DNA of 64,000 nucleotides, taken from contig NZ_JMIR01000021.1 in NCBI RefSeq assembly GCF_000714935.1, positions 1 to 64,000 of the forward strand, in the 5' to 3' direction. Below are positions 22,014-29,301 of the stretch, piece after piece. Source of the stretch: Tumebacillus flagellatus (GTDB lineage: Bacteria > Bacillota > Bacilli > Tumebacillales > Tumebacillaceae). A program made the translations under genes and the position numbers. The notes beneath the pieces are model-generated. The model saw nothing but the letters and a program-made list of their open reading frames with translations, had not been told where the DNA came from and searched no databases. The first letter of the stretch is position 1, and each line of letters starts with the position of its first letter.

Positions 22014-22721
22014 GTGAAAGCGGTCTTGCTGGATTTGGATGAGACGTTGTTCGATCACCGGCATTCTTGTGAAGCGGGACTGTCGGCGGTGCGCGAGCGG
22101 TATCCGGATCTGCAGCAGAAATCGGTCGAGCAATTGGAGGGGCAGTTCTACCTCTTGCTCAACGAGATGCACCATGCGGTGCTGCAGGGCCGGATGACGC
22201 TTGAAGAGGCGAGGCTGGAACGCTTTCGCCTGCTGTTCCACTCCTGCGGCCGGGACTTGCGGCCGCAGGAGTCGCAGGAAATCGCCGATCTGTATTCACA
22301 GGTGTATGCGGTGTCGCGGCGCTCGGTTCCCGGTGCGGTGGAGTTGCTGACGAGTTTGCGCACGAGAGGCGTGCAGATTGTCGTGCTGACCAACCACATG
22401 ACACACGTGCAGGTGGACAAACTGGAAGCGTGCGGACTTACGGCGCTGGTGGACCACTTGGTCACGTCGGAGGACGTCGGCGTGCAGAAACCCGATCCGG
22501 CGATTTTCCGCCATGCGCTGCAGCTGTGCGGGGCACGACCGCACGAAGCCTTGATGGTGGGCGACTCGTGGTCGGCCGACATCTTGGGCGCGCAGGCGGC
22601 CGGCATCCCCGCCGTCTGGTTGAACCGTCGCCGCACCCCGATCCCGGATGCACAAACGGCTCAGGAGATTTTCGAGTTGCATGAACTCGCTCCGAGCTTG
22701 AATCTCTACTTGAATCTCTAG
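22014..22721 (+). CDS. HAD-family hydrolase
   Basis: A 235-residue phosphatase of the HAD subfamily I (YjjG-like). Motif I is LLDLDETLFDH at residues 5-15, motif II is VVLTNHMT, the motif III lysine is in VQKPDPAIF and motif IV is MVGDSWSADILGA. A four-helix cap follows motif I. Likely substrates are nucleotides or sugar phosphates. GTG 22014 is eight bases after GGAGG. purB starts 23 bases after the stop, so the two form an operon; a nucleotide-clearing role would fit, but that is inference. Confidence 0.88.
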   Translation: MKAVLLDLDETLFDHRHSCEAGLSAVRERYPDLQQKSVEQLEGQFYLLLNEMHHAVLQGRMTLEEARLERFRLLFHSCGRDLRPQESQEIADLYSQVYAVSRRSVPGAVELLTSLRTRGVQIVVLTNHMTHVQVDKLEACGLTALVDHLVTSEDVGVQKPDPAIFRHALQLCGARPHEALMVGDSWSADILGAQAAGIPAVWLNRRRTPIPDAQTAQEIFELHELAPSLNLYLNL

Positions 22722-22744
22722 CTGGAAAGAAGGTACTTACCACC

Positions 22745-24106
22745 ATGACGATCAAAGCGATCTCTCCGCTCGACGGCCGTTATGCCGAACAGATGAACGG
22801 GTTGAATGAATGTTTTTCCGAATGGGCGCTGTTGAAATTCCGCGTTCATGTGGAAATTGAATGGCTGATCAAGATGTCGCAAGTCGACGGACTCGCGGAA
22901 GTCCGTCCGTTTACCGACGCGGAAGTGAACACGCTGCGCGGTATTTCCGCTTCCTTCAATGAAGAATCATCGGCGCGCATCAAGGAGATCGAGCGCACCA
23001 CGAAGCACGACGTGAAAGCGGTCGAGTACTTCATTAAGGAACAACTCCAGAATTCCACCCTCGTCGACGTGTTGGAGTTCGTGCACTTCGGCTGCACGTC
23101 CGAAGACATCAACAACCTCTCGCACGCGCTGATGTTGAAGACGGCGATCCACGACGTCTACTTGCCGCTGGCGGAGAAATTCGTCGGCGCTGTGGCGGAC
23201 CTTGCGGAAAACACCAAGGACGTCTCGATGCTGGCGCGCACGCACGGTCAAACCGCGTCCCCGACCACGGTGGGCAAGGAGATCGCCGTGTTCGTCTACC
23301 GCTGGCAGCGTCAACTGCGCCAGTTCCGTCAGTTGGAATTCCTCGGCAAGTTCAACGGGGCGGTCGGCAACTTCAACGCGCACACGTCGGCGTATCCGAA
23401 CTTGAACTGGGAAGAGATCGCGTCTTCGTTTGTGGAAAGTCTGGGCCTTGCGTACAACCCGCTGACCACGCAGATTGAATCGCACGACTACATGGCGGAG
23501 TGCTTCCATGTCATGATGCGCTTCAACAACATCTTGCTCGACTTTGACCGCGACATCTGGCAGTACATCTCGCTTGGCTACTTCAAGCAGCGCGTCGTGG
23601 CGGGCGAAGTCGGCTCGTCGACGATGCCGCACAAAGTCAACCCGATCAACTTCGAGAACTCGGAAGCGAACGTCGGCCTCTCCAACGCCGTGCTCGATCA
23701 TCTCGCGAACAAACTGCCGATCTCCCGACTGCAACGCGACCTCACCGACTCGTCGGCGATTCGCAACATGGGCGTCGGTGTCGCGCACTCGTACCTTGCG
23801 CTGCAATCGGCGTTGCGCGGTCTCGGACAGTTGAGCATCAACTTGCAAGCGCTGGAAGACGACCTGAACCACGCGTGGGAAGTGCTTGCGGAGCCGGTTC
23901 AGACGGTGATGCGCAAAGCGGGTCACGACAACCCGTACGAGAAGCTCAAAGAACTGACCCGCGGCGCGGCGATGACGCAAGAGACGATGCGTGCGTTTGT
24001 GGAAAGCTTGGAGCTGGAAGCGGACGACAAGCAACGCCTGCTCGCGATGACCCCGGCGTCGTACACCGGGATTGCGTCGCAGCTGGTGAAGCACATTCAG
24101 AAGTAA
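22745..24106 (+). CDS. purB: Adenylosuccinate lyase, E. coli-type
   Basis: Catalyses two steps of purine synthesis: release of fumarate from SAICAR and from adenylosuccinate. The product has 453 residues and matches the longer E. coli-type clade, with SPLDGRYAEQMNGLNECFSE at the N-terminus, HFGCTSEDINNLSHAL and the signature loop GSSTMPHKVNPINFENSEAN; the Bacillus subtilis enzyme is about 430 residues and of a different clade. The gene follows a HAD hydrolase and is not in a pur operon. ATG 22745 has GAAAGAAGG upstream. It could be the only copy or a second, acquired one; the rest of the genome would tell. Confidence 0.95.
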   Translation: MTIKAISPLDGRYAEQMNGLNECFSEWALLKFRVHVEIEWLIKMSQVDGLAEVRPFTDAEVNTLRGISASFNEESSARIKEIERTTKHDVKAVEYFIKEQLQNSTLVDVLEFVHFGCTSEDINNLSHALMLKTAIHDVYLPLAEKFVGAVADLAENTKDVSMLARTHGQTASPTTVGKEIAVFVYRWQRQLRQFRQLEFLGKFNGAVGNFNAHTSAYPNLNWEEIASSFVESLGLAYNPLTTQIESHDYMAECFHVMMRFNNILLDFDRDIWQYISLGYFKQRVVAGEVGSSTMPHKVNPINFENSEANVGLSNAVLDHLANKLPISRLQRDLTDSSAIRNMGVGVAHSYLALQSALRGLGQLSINLQALEDDLNHAWEVLAEPVQTVMRKAGHDNPYEKLKELTRGAAMTQETMRAFVESLELEADDKQRLLAMTPASYTGIASQLVKHIQK

Positions 24107-24113
24107 AAATCGC

Positions 24114-24160
24114 AAAAAAACCCCCTTCCCGACGGCAAAACGATGGGAAGGGGGTTTTTT
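24114..24160 (+). terminator. Terminator of the purB operon
   Basis: ACCCCCTTCCC pairs with GGGAAGGGGGT around a 14-base loop, with A and T tracts on the two sides. Confidence 0.95.
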
Positions 24161-24418
24161 ATTCGTGCACGGAGACTTTCGTGCCGGTTCTCCGGCTTCT
24201 GTTCGGAGGTGCAGTCGGCTCCGATCTGATAATTGTGCATTGATCTTATCAAATCCGAAGTTTGGAAGAAAAGAACCAAAAAAAGAGGAACAAACGGCCT
24301 TCCAGCCGCGTCCAATTGGTTGAAAGGGCAGGAGATCGACCCGCATAAAATTGCCACGCCCTACGTAATAGGTATATGATGACCCGTATAGGTTGTCCAA
24401 AATGATAGGGGGATGGAC
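24161..24418. other. Intergenic stretch without a clear gene
   Basis: The 258 bases between the purB terminator and the PASTA-protein gene hold no convincing ORF. A nine-codon frame starting ATG ATG at about 24376 lies before the main start but has a poor ribosome site. No good promoter was identified, though one must lie here. Confidence 0.4.
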
Positions 24419-26014
24419 ATGAACGAGCGAATCTTGGCCGGCCGATACCGTTTCATCGATGCCGTCGGCGGCCGAAGTGATCTGTTTCACGCGCAGGACG
24501 AATCGCTGGATCGGAAAGTGGCGGTGATGCGCCTCGCGGAAAACGTGACGCCGGAGACTCGTCCCACCTGGGAAGCAGAGATCGCCAAAGCAGCCGGTTT
24601 GCATGAACCGCACTTGTTGTCGATATACGATGTGGTGGTGGAGGAACCGAACCTCTACTTGATTACCGAAGACCTGGATGGCACAATCCTCGCCCGCTGG
24701 ATGCGCGAGCGCGGCCCGCTGACCCCGGAACGCGCCGTGGACCTGCTGAACCAATTGCTTGGAGCGGTCGCCGCCGCCGAGCGCGCCGGCATCCAAGCGC
24801 TGACCATCGCGCCAACCTCCGTTCTGATCACCAAGGACGGATTTCTCAAAATGATCGGGTACGGCCCGCTGCTCGGTGGTCTTGAGCAAGGGCGCTCACA
24901 AGTCGAATTGATTCACGCCAGCGGCGTGTTGCTCTATGAAATGTTGACCGGCGAACCGTATTCCGACTTCCTGCCGACCCAGCAAGTGGTCAGCGACGTG
25001 CGCAATTCGCTCTCCCGCACGAAAGGCACGGAGAACCTCTGGCTCCCGGAGCACCTGCTCTTGATCGTCGAGCGCATCCTCGCCAAATCGGTGCGCGGAC
25101 CGTACACCTCGGTGCAAGAGTTGTATAAGGAGATCAAAGGCATCGCTCAATCGATGAGCACGCCGGTGCTCTCGCGCGTGGAAAGCCGCCAAACCGCCAA
25201 AGGAAAAGCCCAGCCGGAAGCGGCGGCGGCAGCAGAACCGACGGGCGGAGCGGGCAATTCGCAAGCGTTGGGCCGAGTGAAAGACTCCGTAAAAGACTCC
25301 GTGAAATCGGTCAAAGATATGGCGCAAGGCACTTTGCAGAAGAAGGTCGCCCAAGTCAAAAAAGCGGAGGCCGCCAAGAAGATGGCGGAAGAGACGATGA
25401 AGCCGAAGCGCCGTCCGATGATCTACGTGGCGGCGATCGTCGCCGTGCTGATCGTCACCGTCGGCATCTGGTGGACGCTTGGCAGCGACTCTTCGACCGC
25501 CACGACCGGCGCGGGCCAAGCGGAGCAAGGCCGCACGATCAAGATGCCGAACCTCTTGAACAAAACCGAAGAACAAGCGATCCAAATCCTCGGCGAGAAC
25601 GGCTATCCGACCGATCGCATTCAATGGGTGTACCGCTCGGCGGACGACCCGGTGACCAAGGGCAAAGTCTACCGCCAATCGGCAGACCCGAACACGGAAG
25701 TCAACACCGCCGATATGGTGGTCTTGACGGTCAACTCCGACCAAAGCCCGACACCGGGCGGACCGGGCGCGGGCACCGTGCAAACGTCGCCGAATTCGAA
25801 CCAGCAGAGCACGCCGACTCCTACCGGGACGGTGCCTGACCTCACCAACTTGACGCAAGCGGCTGCCGAGCAAGCGCTGCTCCAAGCCGGCTATCGCTAC
25901 TCGTTTACCATCGAAGGCAACGGTACGCCGTCCGGGACCGTTTCGCAACAATCCCCGGCCGGCGGCACGCAACTGGAAGCGGGCGGACGCGTCACCTTCA
26001 CCGTCTCCCAGTAA
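24419..26014 (+). CDS. Membrane PASTA protein with a pseudokinase domain
   Basis: A 531-residue protein with the layout of PrkC/StkP-type receptor kinases. Residues about 1-245 have a Hanks-type kinase fold, then a Lys/Ala-rich linker (about 255-330), one membrane helix (MIYVAAIVAVLIVTVGIWW, about 334-352) and two PASTA repeats outside (about 375-440 and 468-531). All catalytic motifs are missing: the ATP lysine in VAVK is Met (KVAVMRL), HRDIKPEN is replaced by ALTIAPTS, and DFG by GYG. The protein cannot be a normal kinase and is better seen as a wall-sensing receptor or kinase partner. PASTA repeats bind muropeptides or lipid II in other proteins. ATG 24419 is six bases after TAGGGGG. The minus-strand gene next to it is the SelW-type selenoprotein candidate. 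Confidence 0.85.
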   Translation: MNERILAGRYRFIDAVGGRSDLFHAQDESLDRKVAVMRLAENVTPETRPTWEAEIAKAAGLHEPHLLSIYDVVVEEPNLYLITEDLDGTILARWMRERGPLTPERAVDLLNQLLGAVAAAERAGIQALTIAPTSVLITKDGFLKMIGYGPLLGGLEQGRSQVELIHASGVLLYEMLTGEPYSDFLPTQQVVSDVRNSLSRTKGTENLWLPEHLLLIVERILAKSVRGPYTSVQELYKEIKGIAQSMSTPVLSRVESRQTAKGKAQPEAAAAAEPTGGAGNSQALGRVKDSVKDSVKSVKDMAQGTLQKKVAQVKKAEAAKKMAEETMKPKRRPMIYVAAIVAVLIVTVGIWWTLGSDSSTATTGAGQAEQGRTIKMPNLLNKTEEQAIQILGENGYPTDRIQWVYRSADDPVTKGKVYRQSADPNTEVNTADMVVLTVNSDQSPTPGGPGAGTVQTSPNSNQQSTPTPTGTVPDLTNLTQAAAEQALLQAGYRYSFTIEGNGTPSGTVSQQSPAGGTQLEAGGRVTFTVSQ

Positions 26015-26033
26015 GTTTTTTCAGACACCAGAC

Positions 26034-26069
26034 AAAAAGAACCCGGCCGCGCAGGTGGCCGGGTTCTTC
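26034..26069 (-). terminator. Terminator between convergent genes
   Basis: AAGAACCCGGCC pairs with GGCCGGGTTCTT; the minus strand continues with TTTTTG, so it mainly ends the SelW gene. Confidence 0.75.
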
Positions 26070-26076
26070 GCATACG

Positions 26077-26325
26077 TTATGCAAAAATCTTCTGCCGGAG
26101 CAACTCCAACACTTCTCCGTCTTCCGGGAAGCGGCCGAGCGCTTTCTTGGAGTAGATTAATTCACCGTCAAACGTGATTTCGTAGACGCCGCCCGTGGAG
26201 GGCAAGAGCGTGAACGAACCGATCTTGGGGCCAAAGTACTTCAGAACTTCGTCCGTCAAACTGACGGCGCGGGGCAAGTAGTTTCAGGTGTTGCAGTATT
26301 CGACCGTGATCTTCGGAGTTTCCAT
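26077..26325 (-). CDS. SelW-family thioredoxin-like protein with in-frame UGA (probable selenoprotein)
   Basis: Reading from ATG 26325 (AAGGAG nine bases upstream) gives an 82-residue protein of the SelT/SelW/SelH (Rdx) family if the TGA at 26286-26284, codon 14, is read as selenocysteine. The redox motif is then C11-N-T-U14 in VEYCNTU, exactly where relatives have CxxC or CxxU. After it follow NYLPRAVSLTDEVLKYFG and STGGVYEITFDGELIYSKK, both family hallmarks, with TAA at 26079-26077. A hairpin with a G-starting loop lies 22 bases after the UGA (26246-26286), as needed for a bacterial SECIS element. If SelB is absent from the genome, it would be a gene broken by a nonsense mutation, but the position of the UGA makes that unlikely. 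Function: thiol/selenol redox, partner unknown. Confidence 0.8.
26246..26286 (-). promoter_or_regulatory. Putative bacterial SECIS element
   Basis: Downstream of the UGA codon (26286-26284) the mRNA can form CCGUCA-GUU-UGACGG (26267-26253). The apical loop begins with G, 22 nucleotides after the UGA, within the 16-37 range described for bacterial SECIS hairpins. A lower ACUU/AAGU pairing (26279-26276 with 26249-26246) extends the stem across an internal loop. Confidence 0.7.
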
Positions 26326-26415
26326 GGCGAATCTCTCCTTCAGTGGAAAATGGGTACTCTAATGGTATCATACTGTGCGGCTCGTGACCATTCCGGCACA
26401 GAGTACGGAGACATA

Positions 26416-26424
26416 TGGTACAAT
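26416..26424 (+). promoter_or_regulatory. Extended -10 promoter of the gene pair at 26457-27229
   Basis: TG at 26416-26417, one base, then TACAAT at 26419-26424; ATG 26457 follows 33 bases later. Confidence 0.5.
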
Positions 26425-26456
26425 AACCCACGTTGACGAGAAGGAGGAAGACAGAG

Positions 26457-26846
26457 ATGGATGAACTTGAACTGTATGAGCCGGTCAGCGGCTTGGATGA
26501 TTTGATTGGAATTTTGGAGAGTTTGTTTGCGGAGACCCCTGTGTGGGTGCGCTTGGAGATGCAGGAAGAGCGGGGAGAAGTCGTCCACGACCACCTCTTG
26601 GCGCAGTTCGCGTCGACGTTTGACCTGTGCGATCTCGTGCAATCGGAAGCGGGAGAAGATGTGGCGCTGGAATTCCTGTTTCGCGAGACGGAGGAAGAAG
26701 CGGGCGGAGAACCGCAGTCGGTGACGTTGCCGATCAACCCGCAAGACATCGAAGTCGACCTCTCGCCGGAAGAAGTGACGCTGACCAGCGGGGTGTTCGC
26801 GCTGACGTTGCAACGGCTTTCGGCAAGCGGGAGCGCCGGGCGATGA
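26457..26846 (+). CDS. Hypothetical acidic protein co-encoded with a Nudix hydrolase
   Basis: A 129-residue acidic soluble protein with AAGGAGGAA before ATG 26457. The sequence alternates helices and strands (DELELYEPVSGLDDLIGILE, EVTLTSGVFALTLQRLS) and contains one cysteine. I do not recognise a family. Its stop overlaps the Nudix start (ATGA at 26843-26846), so the two are translationally coupled and may work together. Confidence 0.7.
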   Translation: MDELELYEPVSGLDDLIGILESLFAETPVWVRLEMQEERGEVVHDHLLAQFASTFDLCDLVQSEAGEDVALEFLFRETEEEAGGEPQSVTLPINPQDIEVDLSPEEVTLTSGVFALTLQRLSASGSAGR

Positions 26847-27229
26847 AACAGCTGGTCGTGACGGCGGCCGTGATCGAGCGCGACGGGCGGATCTTGCTCG
26901 CCCAGCGCAAACCTGAAACGCACATGGGGCTGAAGTGGGAATTCCCCGGCGGCAAGCTGGAGTGGGGGGAAGACCCGCGCGCGGGACTGGCACGGGAAAT
27001 CCGCGAAGAACTCGGTATCGAAATCGAAGTCGGCGACGTGCTGGAAGTCGTGTCGCACACCTATGAAGACCGTCACGTCGTGCTGATGGGCTACTCCTGC
27101 CGCTGCCGAAGCGGGGAGTTGCAGAAGCTGGATGTGCAAGATGTGCGCTGGGTGCAGCCGGACGAGCTGCTGTCGTACGACTTGGCTCCGGCCGATGTGC
27201 CGATCGTGGAGAAGTTGCTGCGCTTGTAA
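26843..27229 (+). CDS. Nudix hydrolase, MutT-like
   Basis: A 128-residue pyrophosphohydrolase. The Nudix box is complete: GGKLEWGEDPRAGLAREIRE followed by ELGI (about residues 37-60), matching Gx5Ex7REUxEExGU. The N-terminus VTAAVIERDGRILLAQRKPE and the WEFPGGK segment are typical of MutT, which removes 8-oxo-dGTP, or of related CTP-type enzymes. Start ATG 26843 overlaps the upstream stop by four bases; a longer frame extends into the upstream gene but has no ribosome site. Confidence 0.92.
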   Translation: MKQLVVTAAVIERDGRILLAQRKPETHMGLKWEFPGGKLEWGEDPRAGLAREIREELGIEIEVGDVLEVVSHTYEDRHVVLMGYSCRCRSGELQKLDVQDVRWVQPDELLSYDLAPADVPIVEKLLRL

Positions 27230-27246
27230 CAGAAGCCCACTACCTG

Positions 27247-27284
27247 AAAAGCCCTCTGGCGCGCCGAAGCGTCCGGAGGGCTTT
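27247..27284 (+). terminator. Terminator of the Nudix operon
   Basis: AAAGCCCTCTGGCGC pairs with GCGTCCGGAGGGCTTT around a six-base loop; the T tract is short (TTT). Confidence 0.7.
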
Positions 27285-27299
27285 CCGTTATGAAAAAAA

Positions 27300-27605
27300 T
27301 CAACAAGGCGCTTCGGTCGCGTGGTAATCGCTGTGGGTGTACTTGCCGGCAAATTCGAGGAGCGAGAGGCGGCGTAGGTCGTGGAAGATTTCCGGGAGGT
27401 CGTCGCCGACGTAGAACAACGGGTTGGAAGCAAAACGCAGGTCGAATTCGTGAGGATGATCGGTCGGGGTGACCAGATGAACTTCGAGGTGAGCATCGAA
27501 AATCGCCAACGCGGTGTTGGCATCGACGAGGCAGCCGGGCACCTTGAAGTACCCGCCGGTGTCCTCGTTTGGCCAACGAATCAAAATTGCATGCTCAGTC
27601 ATCAT
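27300..27605 (-). CDS. Hypothetical protein
   Basis: A 101-residue soluble protein with AGGAGGG before ATG 27605. It has two strand-rich segments (AILIRWPNEDTGGYFKVPG and NPLFYVGDDLPEIFHDLRRL) and ends in a single cysteine. I do not recognise a family; codon use matches the neighbours. It is convergent to the Nudix operon and shares the hairpin at 27247-27284 as a likely end point. Confidence 0.6.
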   Translation of the reverse strand: MMTEHAILIRWPNEDTGGYFKVPGCLVDANTALAIFDAHLEVHLVTPTDHPHEFDLRFASNPLFYVGDDLPEIFHDLRRLSLLEFAGKYTHSDYHATEAPC

Positions 27606-27783
27606 GGGGAAGCCCTCCTGTCAGTGGGAGTTCTATGTTAGAATGGATGTTGTGCTTTTAGTATAAGCGCGAATCTATAGTTTCGTCCAAGGCTGTGAGG
27701 GCTGAAAATCGGCGACCAGGTCGCGAAAGCTCTCGCGATCTCTTGTGATTGCTTGAATACGAACATGTGTTCCGAGGTGGATC

Positions 27784-28170
27784 ATGGTGGATTTGGGGAC
27801 GTTGATTCGGGAGGCGCGGACGGAGAAGGGGCTGACGGCGGTGCAGTTGGCCGAAGCCGTCGGCGTGACTCCGACCTATTTGCGGGAGTTGGAGCGCGGG
27901 GTGAAGAGAAACCCTTCCATGCAAGTGATCGGCGGTATGGCGGACGTGCTCGGCAAGCCGGTCTCGTATTTTTTTGGCAAAGAAGAGCGGCAGGACCGGT
28001 TGATGGGGACGCTTCCGCCCGATCTGAAAGGCTATGTGCGCGAGACGATCTTGGAACCGTACGGCGCCGAGCGGGAAGCGGTCGAGAAGTGGAGCGACGC
28101 GCAAGTGATGGAGGCGTTGGTTCATTACCTGCGAACGCTGAAGAAACAGACGGAGGGCGAAGAGCAGTGA
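27784..28170 (+). CDS. XRE-family helix-turn-helix regulator
   Basis: A 128-residue regulator. Residues 5-60 form an XRE/Cro-type HTH: LGTLIREARTEKGLTAVQLAEAVGVTPTYLRELERG shows the five-helix pattern (LTAVQLAEAVGVTPTYLREL is the HTH core). The C-terminal half (LPPDLKGYVRETILEPYG and onwards) is helical and may oligomerise or sense a signal. GAGGTGG precedes ATG 27784. The stop overlaps the start of a two-helix membrane protein gene (GTGA at 28167-28170), so regulator and membrane protein are coupled, like small sensor or toxin-control cassettes. Confidence 0.88.
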   Translation: MVDLGTLIREARTEKGLTAVQLAEAVGVTPTYLRELERGVKRNPSMQVIGGMADVLGKPVSYFFGKEERQDRLMGTLPPDLKGYVRETILEPYGAEREAVEKWSDAQVMEALVHYLRTLKKQTEGEEQ

Positions 28171-28403
28171 GCAAACGGATCAACCTGTTGCTTGCGCTGG
28201 TGGCGGAGCTGGGGATCTTGGGCTGGTTGTACAGCCTCTACCATCAAGTGGAGCAGGACATTCTCATGGTGCAAGGCCAGTATCAAGAGCGCTACGCCGA
28301 TTTGCACAGCCAATGGCTGAAGCTGGCGGGCGGCATCATGCTCGTTTCGGGTCTTGCGATCGTCACCGCGTACGTGTTGGTGCGCAACTGGCGGCGTTCG
28401 TAG
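28167..28403 (+). CDS. Two-helix membrane protein coupled to the XRE regulator
   Basis: A 78-residue membrane protein. Helix one (INLLLALVAELGILGWLYSLY, of which LLLALVAELGILGWL is the core) and helix two (LAGGIMLVSGLAIVTAYVLV) flank a loop of about 28 residues rich in Gln and Glu. GTG 28167 overlaps the regulator's TGA and has GGAGGG nine bases upstream. It may tether or signal to the regulator; this is inferred from coupling only. Confidence 0.7.
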   Translation: MSKRINLLLALVAELGILGWLYSLYHQVEQDILMVQGQYQERYADLHSQWLKLAGGIMLVSGLAIVTAYVLVRNWRRS

Positions 28404-28475
28404 CTTTTTTCCCGCTCGCGGTCATACATATGATACGAAGACCGATTTGACAGCGATCGCAAGCAGGGGAGCGGA

Positions 28476-29219
28476 GTGCGAGTGAATGAGCCGACGTATC
28501 ATGATTTTTTAGCGACGTTTGGAATTGGAGGCGCTCATCCGGGCGGTTTGGCGCTGACCCGGGATGTGGTGGCGAAAGAAGGATTGACGCGCGCGTCGCA
28601 GGTGCTCGACGCAGGCTGCGGCACCGGCCAGACGGCCGCCTACCTCGTCAAAACCTACGGGGCTCGCGTGACCGCGCTGGACCAACATCCGCTGATGCTG
28701 GAGAAAGCGCGCCGGCGTTTTCAGCGGGAGGGGCTCGGCGTGCAGCTGTTGCAGGGCGACGTGCACCGGCTGCCGTTTCCGGAGAGGTCGTTCGATCTGG
28801 TGCTGGTGGAGTCGGTGACGATCTTCACGCGCATCAACACCGCGCTCGGCGAGTACTCCCGCGTGCTGAAACCGGGCGGCGTGTTGCTCGATTTGGAGAT
28901 GACGGCGGAGCGGCCGCTGTCCGCCAAAGAGCTGGAGGAGTTGGCGAGCGTCTACAACACGCGCCAAGTGCCGACCGAAACCGAATGGGCGGGGCGGCTG
29001 CAAGGAGCGGGGTTCGCCTCCGTTTCCGTCGTGCGCGGCGGAACGGTGGCGTCGGCGTTGCCCGATGATCACACGCCGCCGCAGGAGTTGCCGGAGTTCG
29101 ATGCGCCGCAATCGGTCGATCCAAGGCTGTATGACATTTGGAGCGCCCACCAAGCGCTGACGGAGAAATTTTCGCGGCGGCTTGGCTATCGCGTGTACCG
29201 GGCGGTGCGCGCGAAGTAA
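28476..29219 (+). CDS. Class I SAM-dependent methyltransferase
   Basis: A 247-residue small-molecule-type methyltransferase. The SAM motifs are VLDAGCGTGQTAAYLVKTYG (about residues 43-62), the acidic VTALDQHPLML, LLQGDVHRLPFPERSFDLVL and the LKPGGVLLDLE motif. The C-terminal part (about 145-245) is specific and not recognised. The start is ambiguous: GTG 28476 and GTG 28482 are both near GGGGAG. It precedes a haem-oxygenase-like iron enzyme by 80 bases in the same direction, with a GC-rich hairpin (29222-29258) between. Confidence 0.85.
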   Translation: MRVNEPTYHDFLATFGIGGAHPGGLALTRDVVAKEGLTRASQVLDAGCGTGQTAAYLVKTYGARVTALDQHPLMLEKARRRFQREGLGVQLLQGDVHRLPFPERSFDLVLVESVTIFTRINTALGEYSRVLKPGGVLLDLEMTAERPLSAKELEELASVYNTRQVPTETEWAGRLQGAGFASVSVVRGGTVASALPDDHTPPQELPEFDAPQSVDPRLYDIWSAHQALTEKFSRRLGYRVYRAVRAK

Positions 29220-29301
29220 CACGGCGGGGGACGGGGCGTAAAACCCCCTCCCCGCCATCACCTGCAGACAAGACAGAATGAGAAGTTGGGAGAGACCAGA
29301 G

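Noticed and set aside
22967-24889. A 640-codon minus-strand frame opposite purB and the PASTA gene
   Set aside because: It crosses two real genes and a strong terminator and has no domain signature.
26077-26277. A 66-residue gene starting at 26277 as the complete SelW-like protein
   Set aside because: This start lies after the UGA and removes the whole CxxU redox motif and first strand; the in-frame segment upstream matches the family and has a proper ribosome site.
26284-26286. The TGA as a nonsense mutation making a pseudogene
   Set aside because: It falls exactly at the family's second redox position, the rest of the frame is intact, and a SECIS-like hairpin follows. It remains the fallback if no Sec machinery exists.
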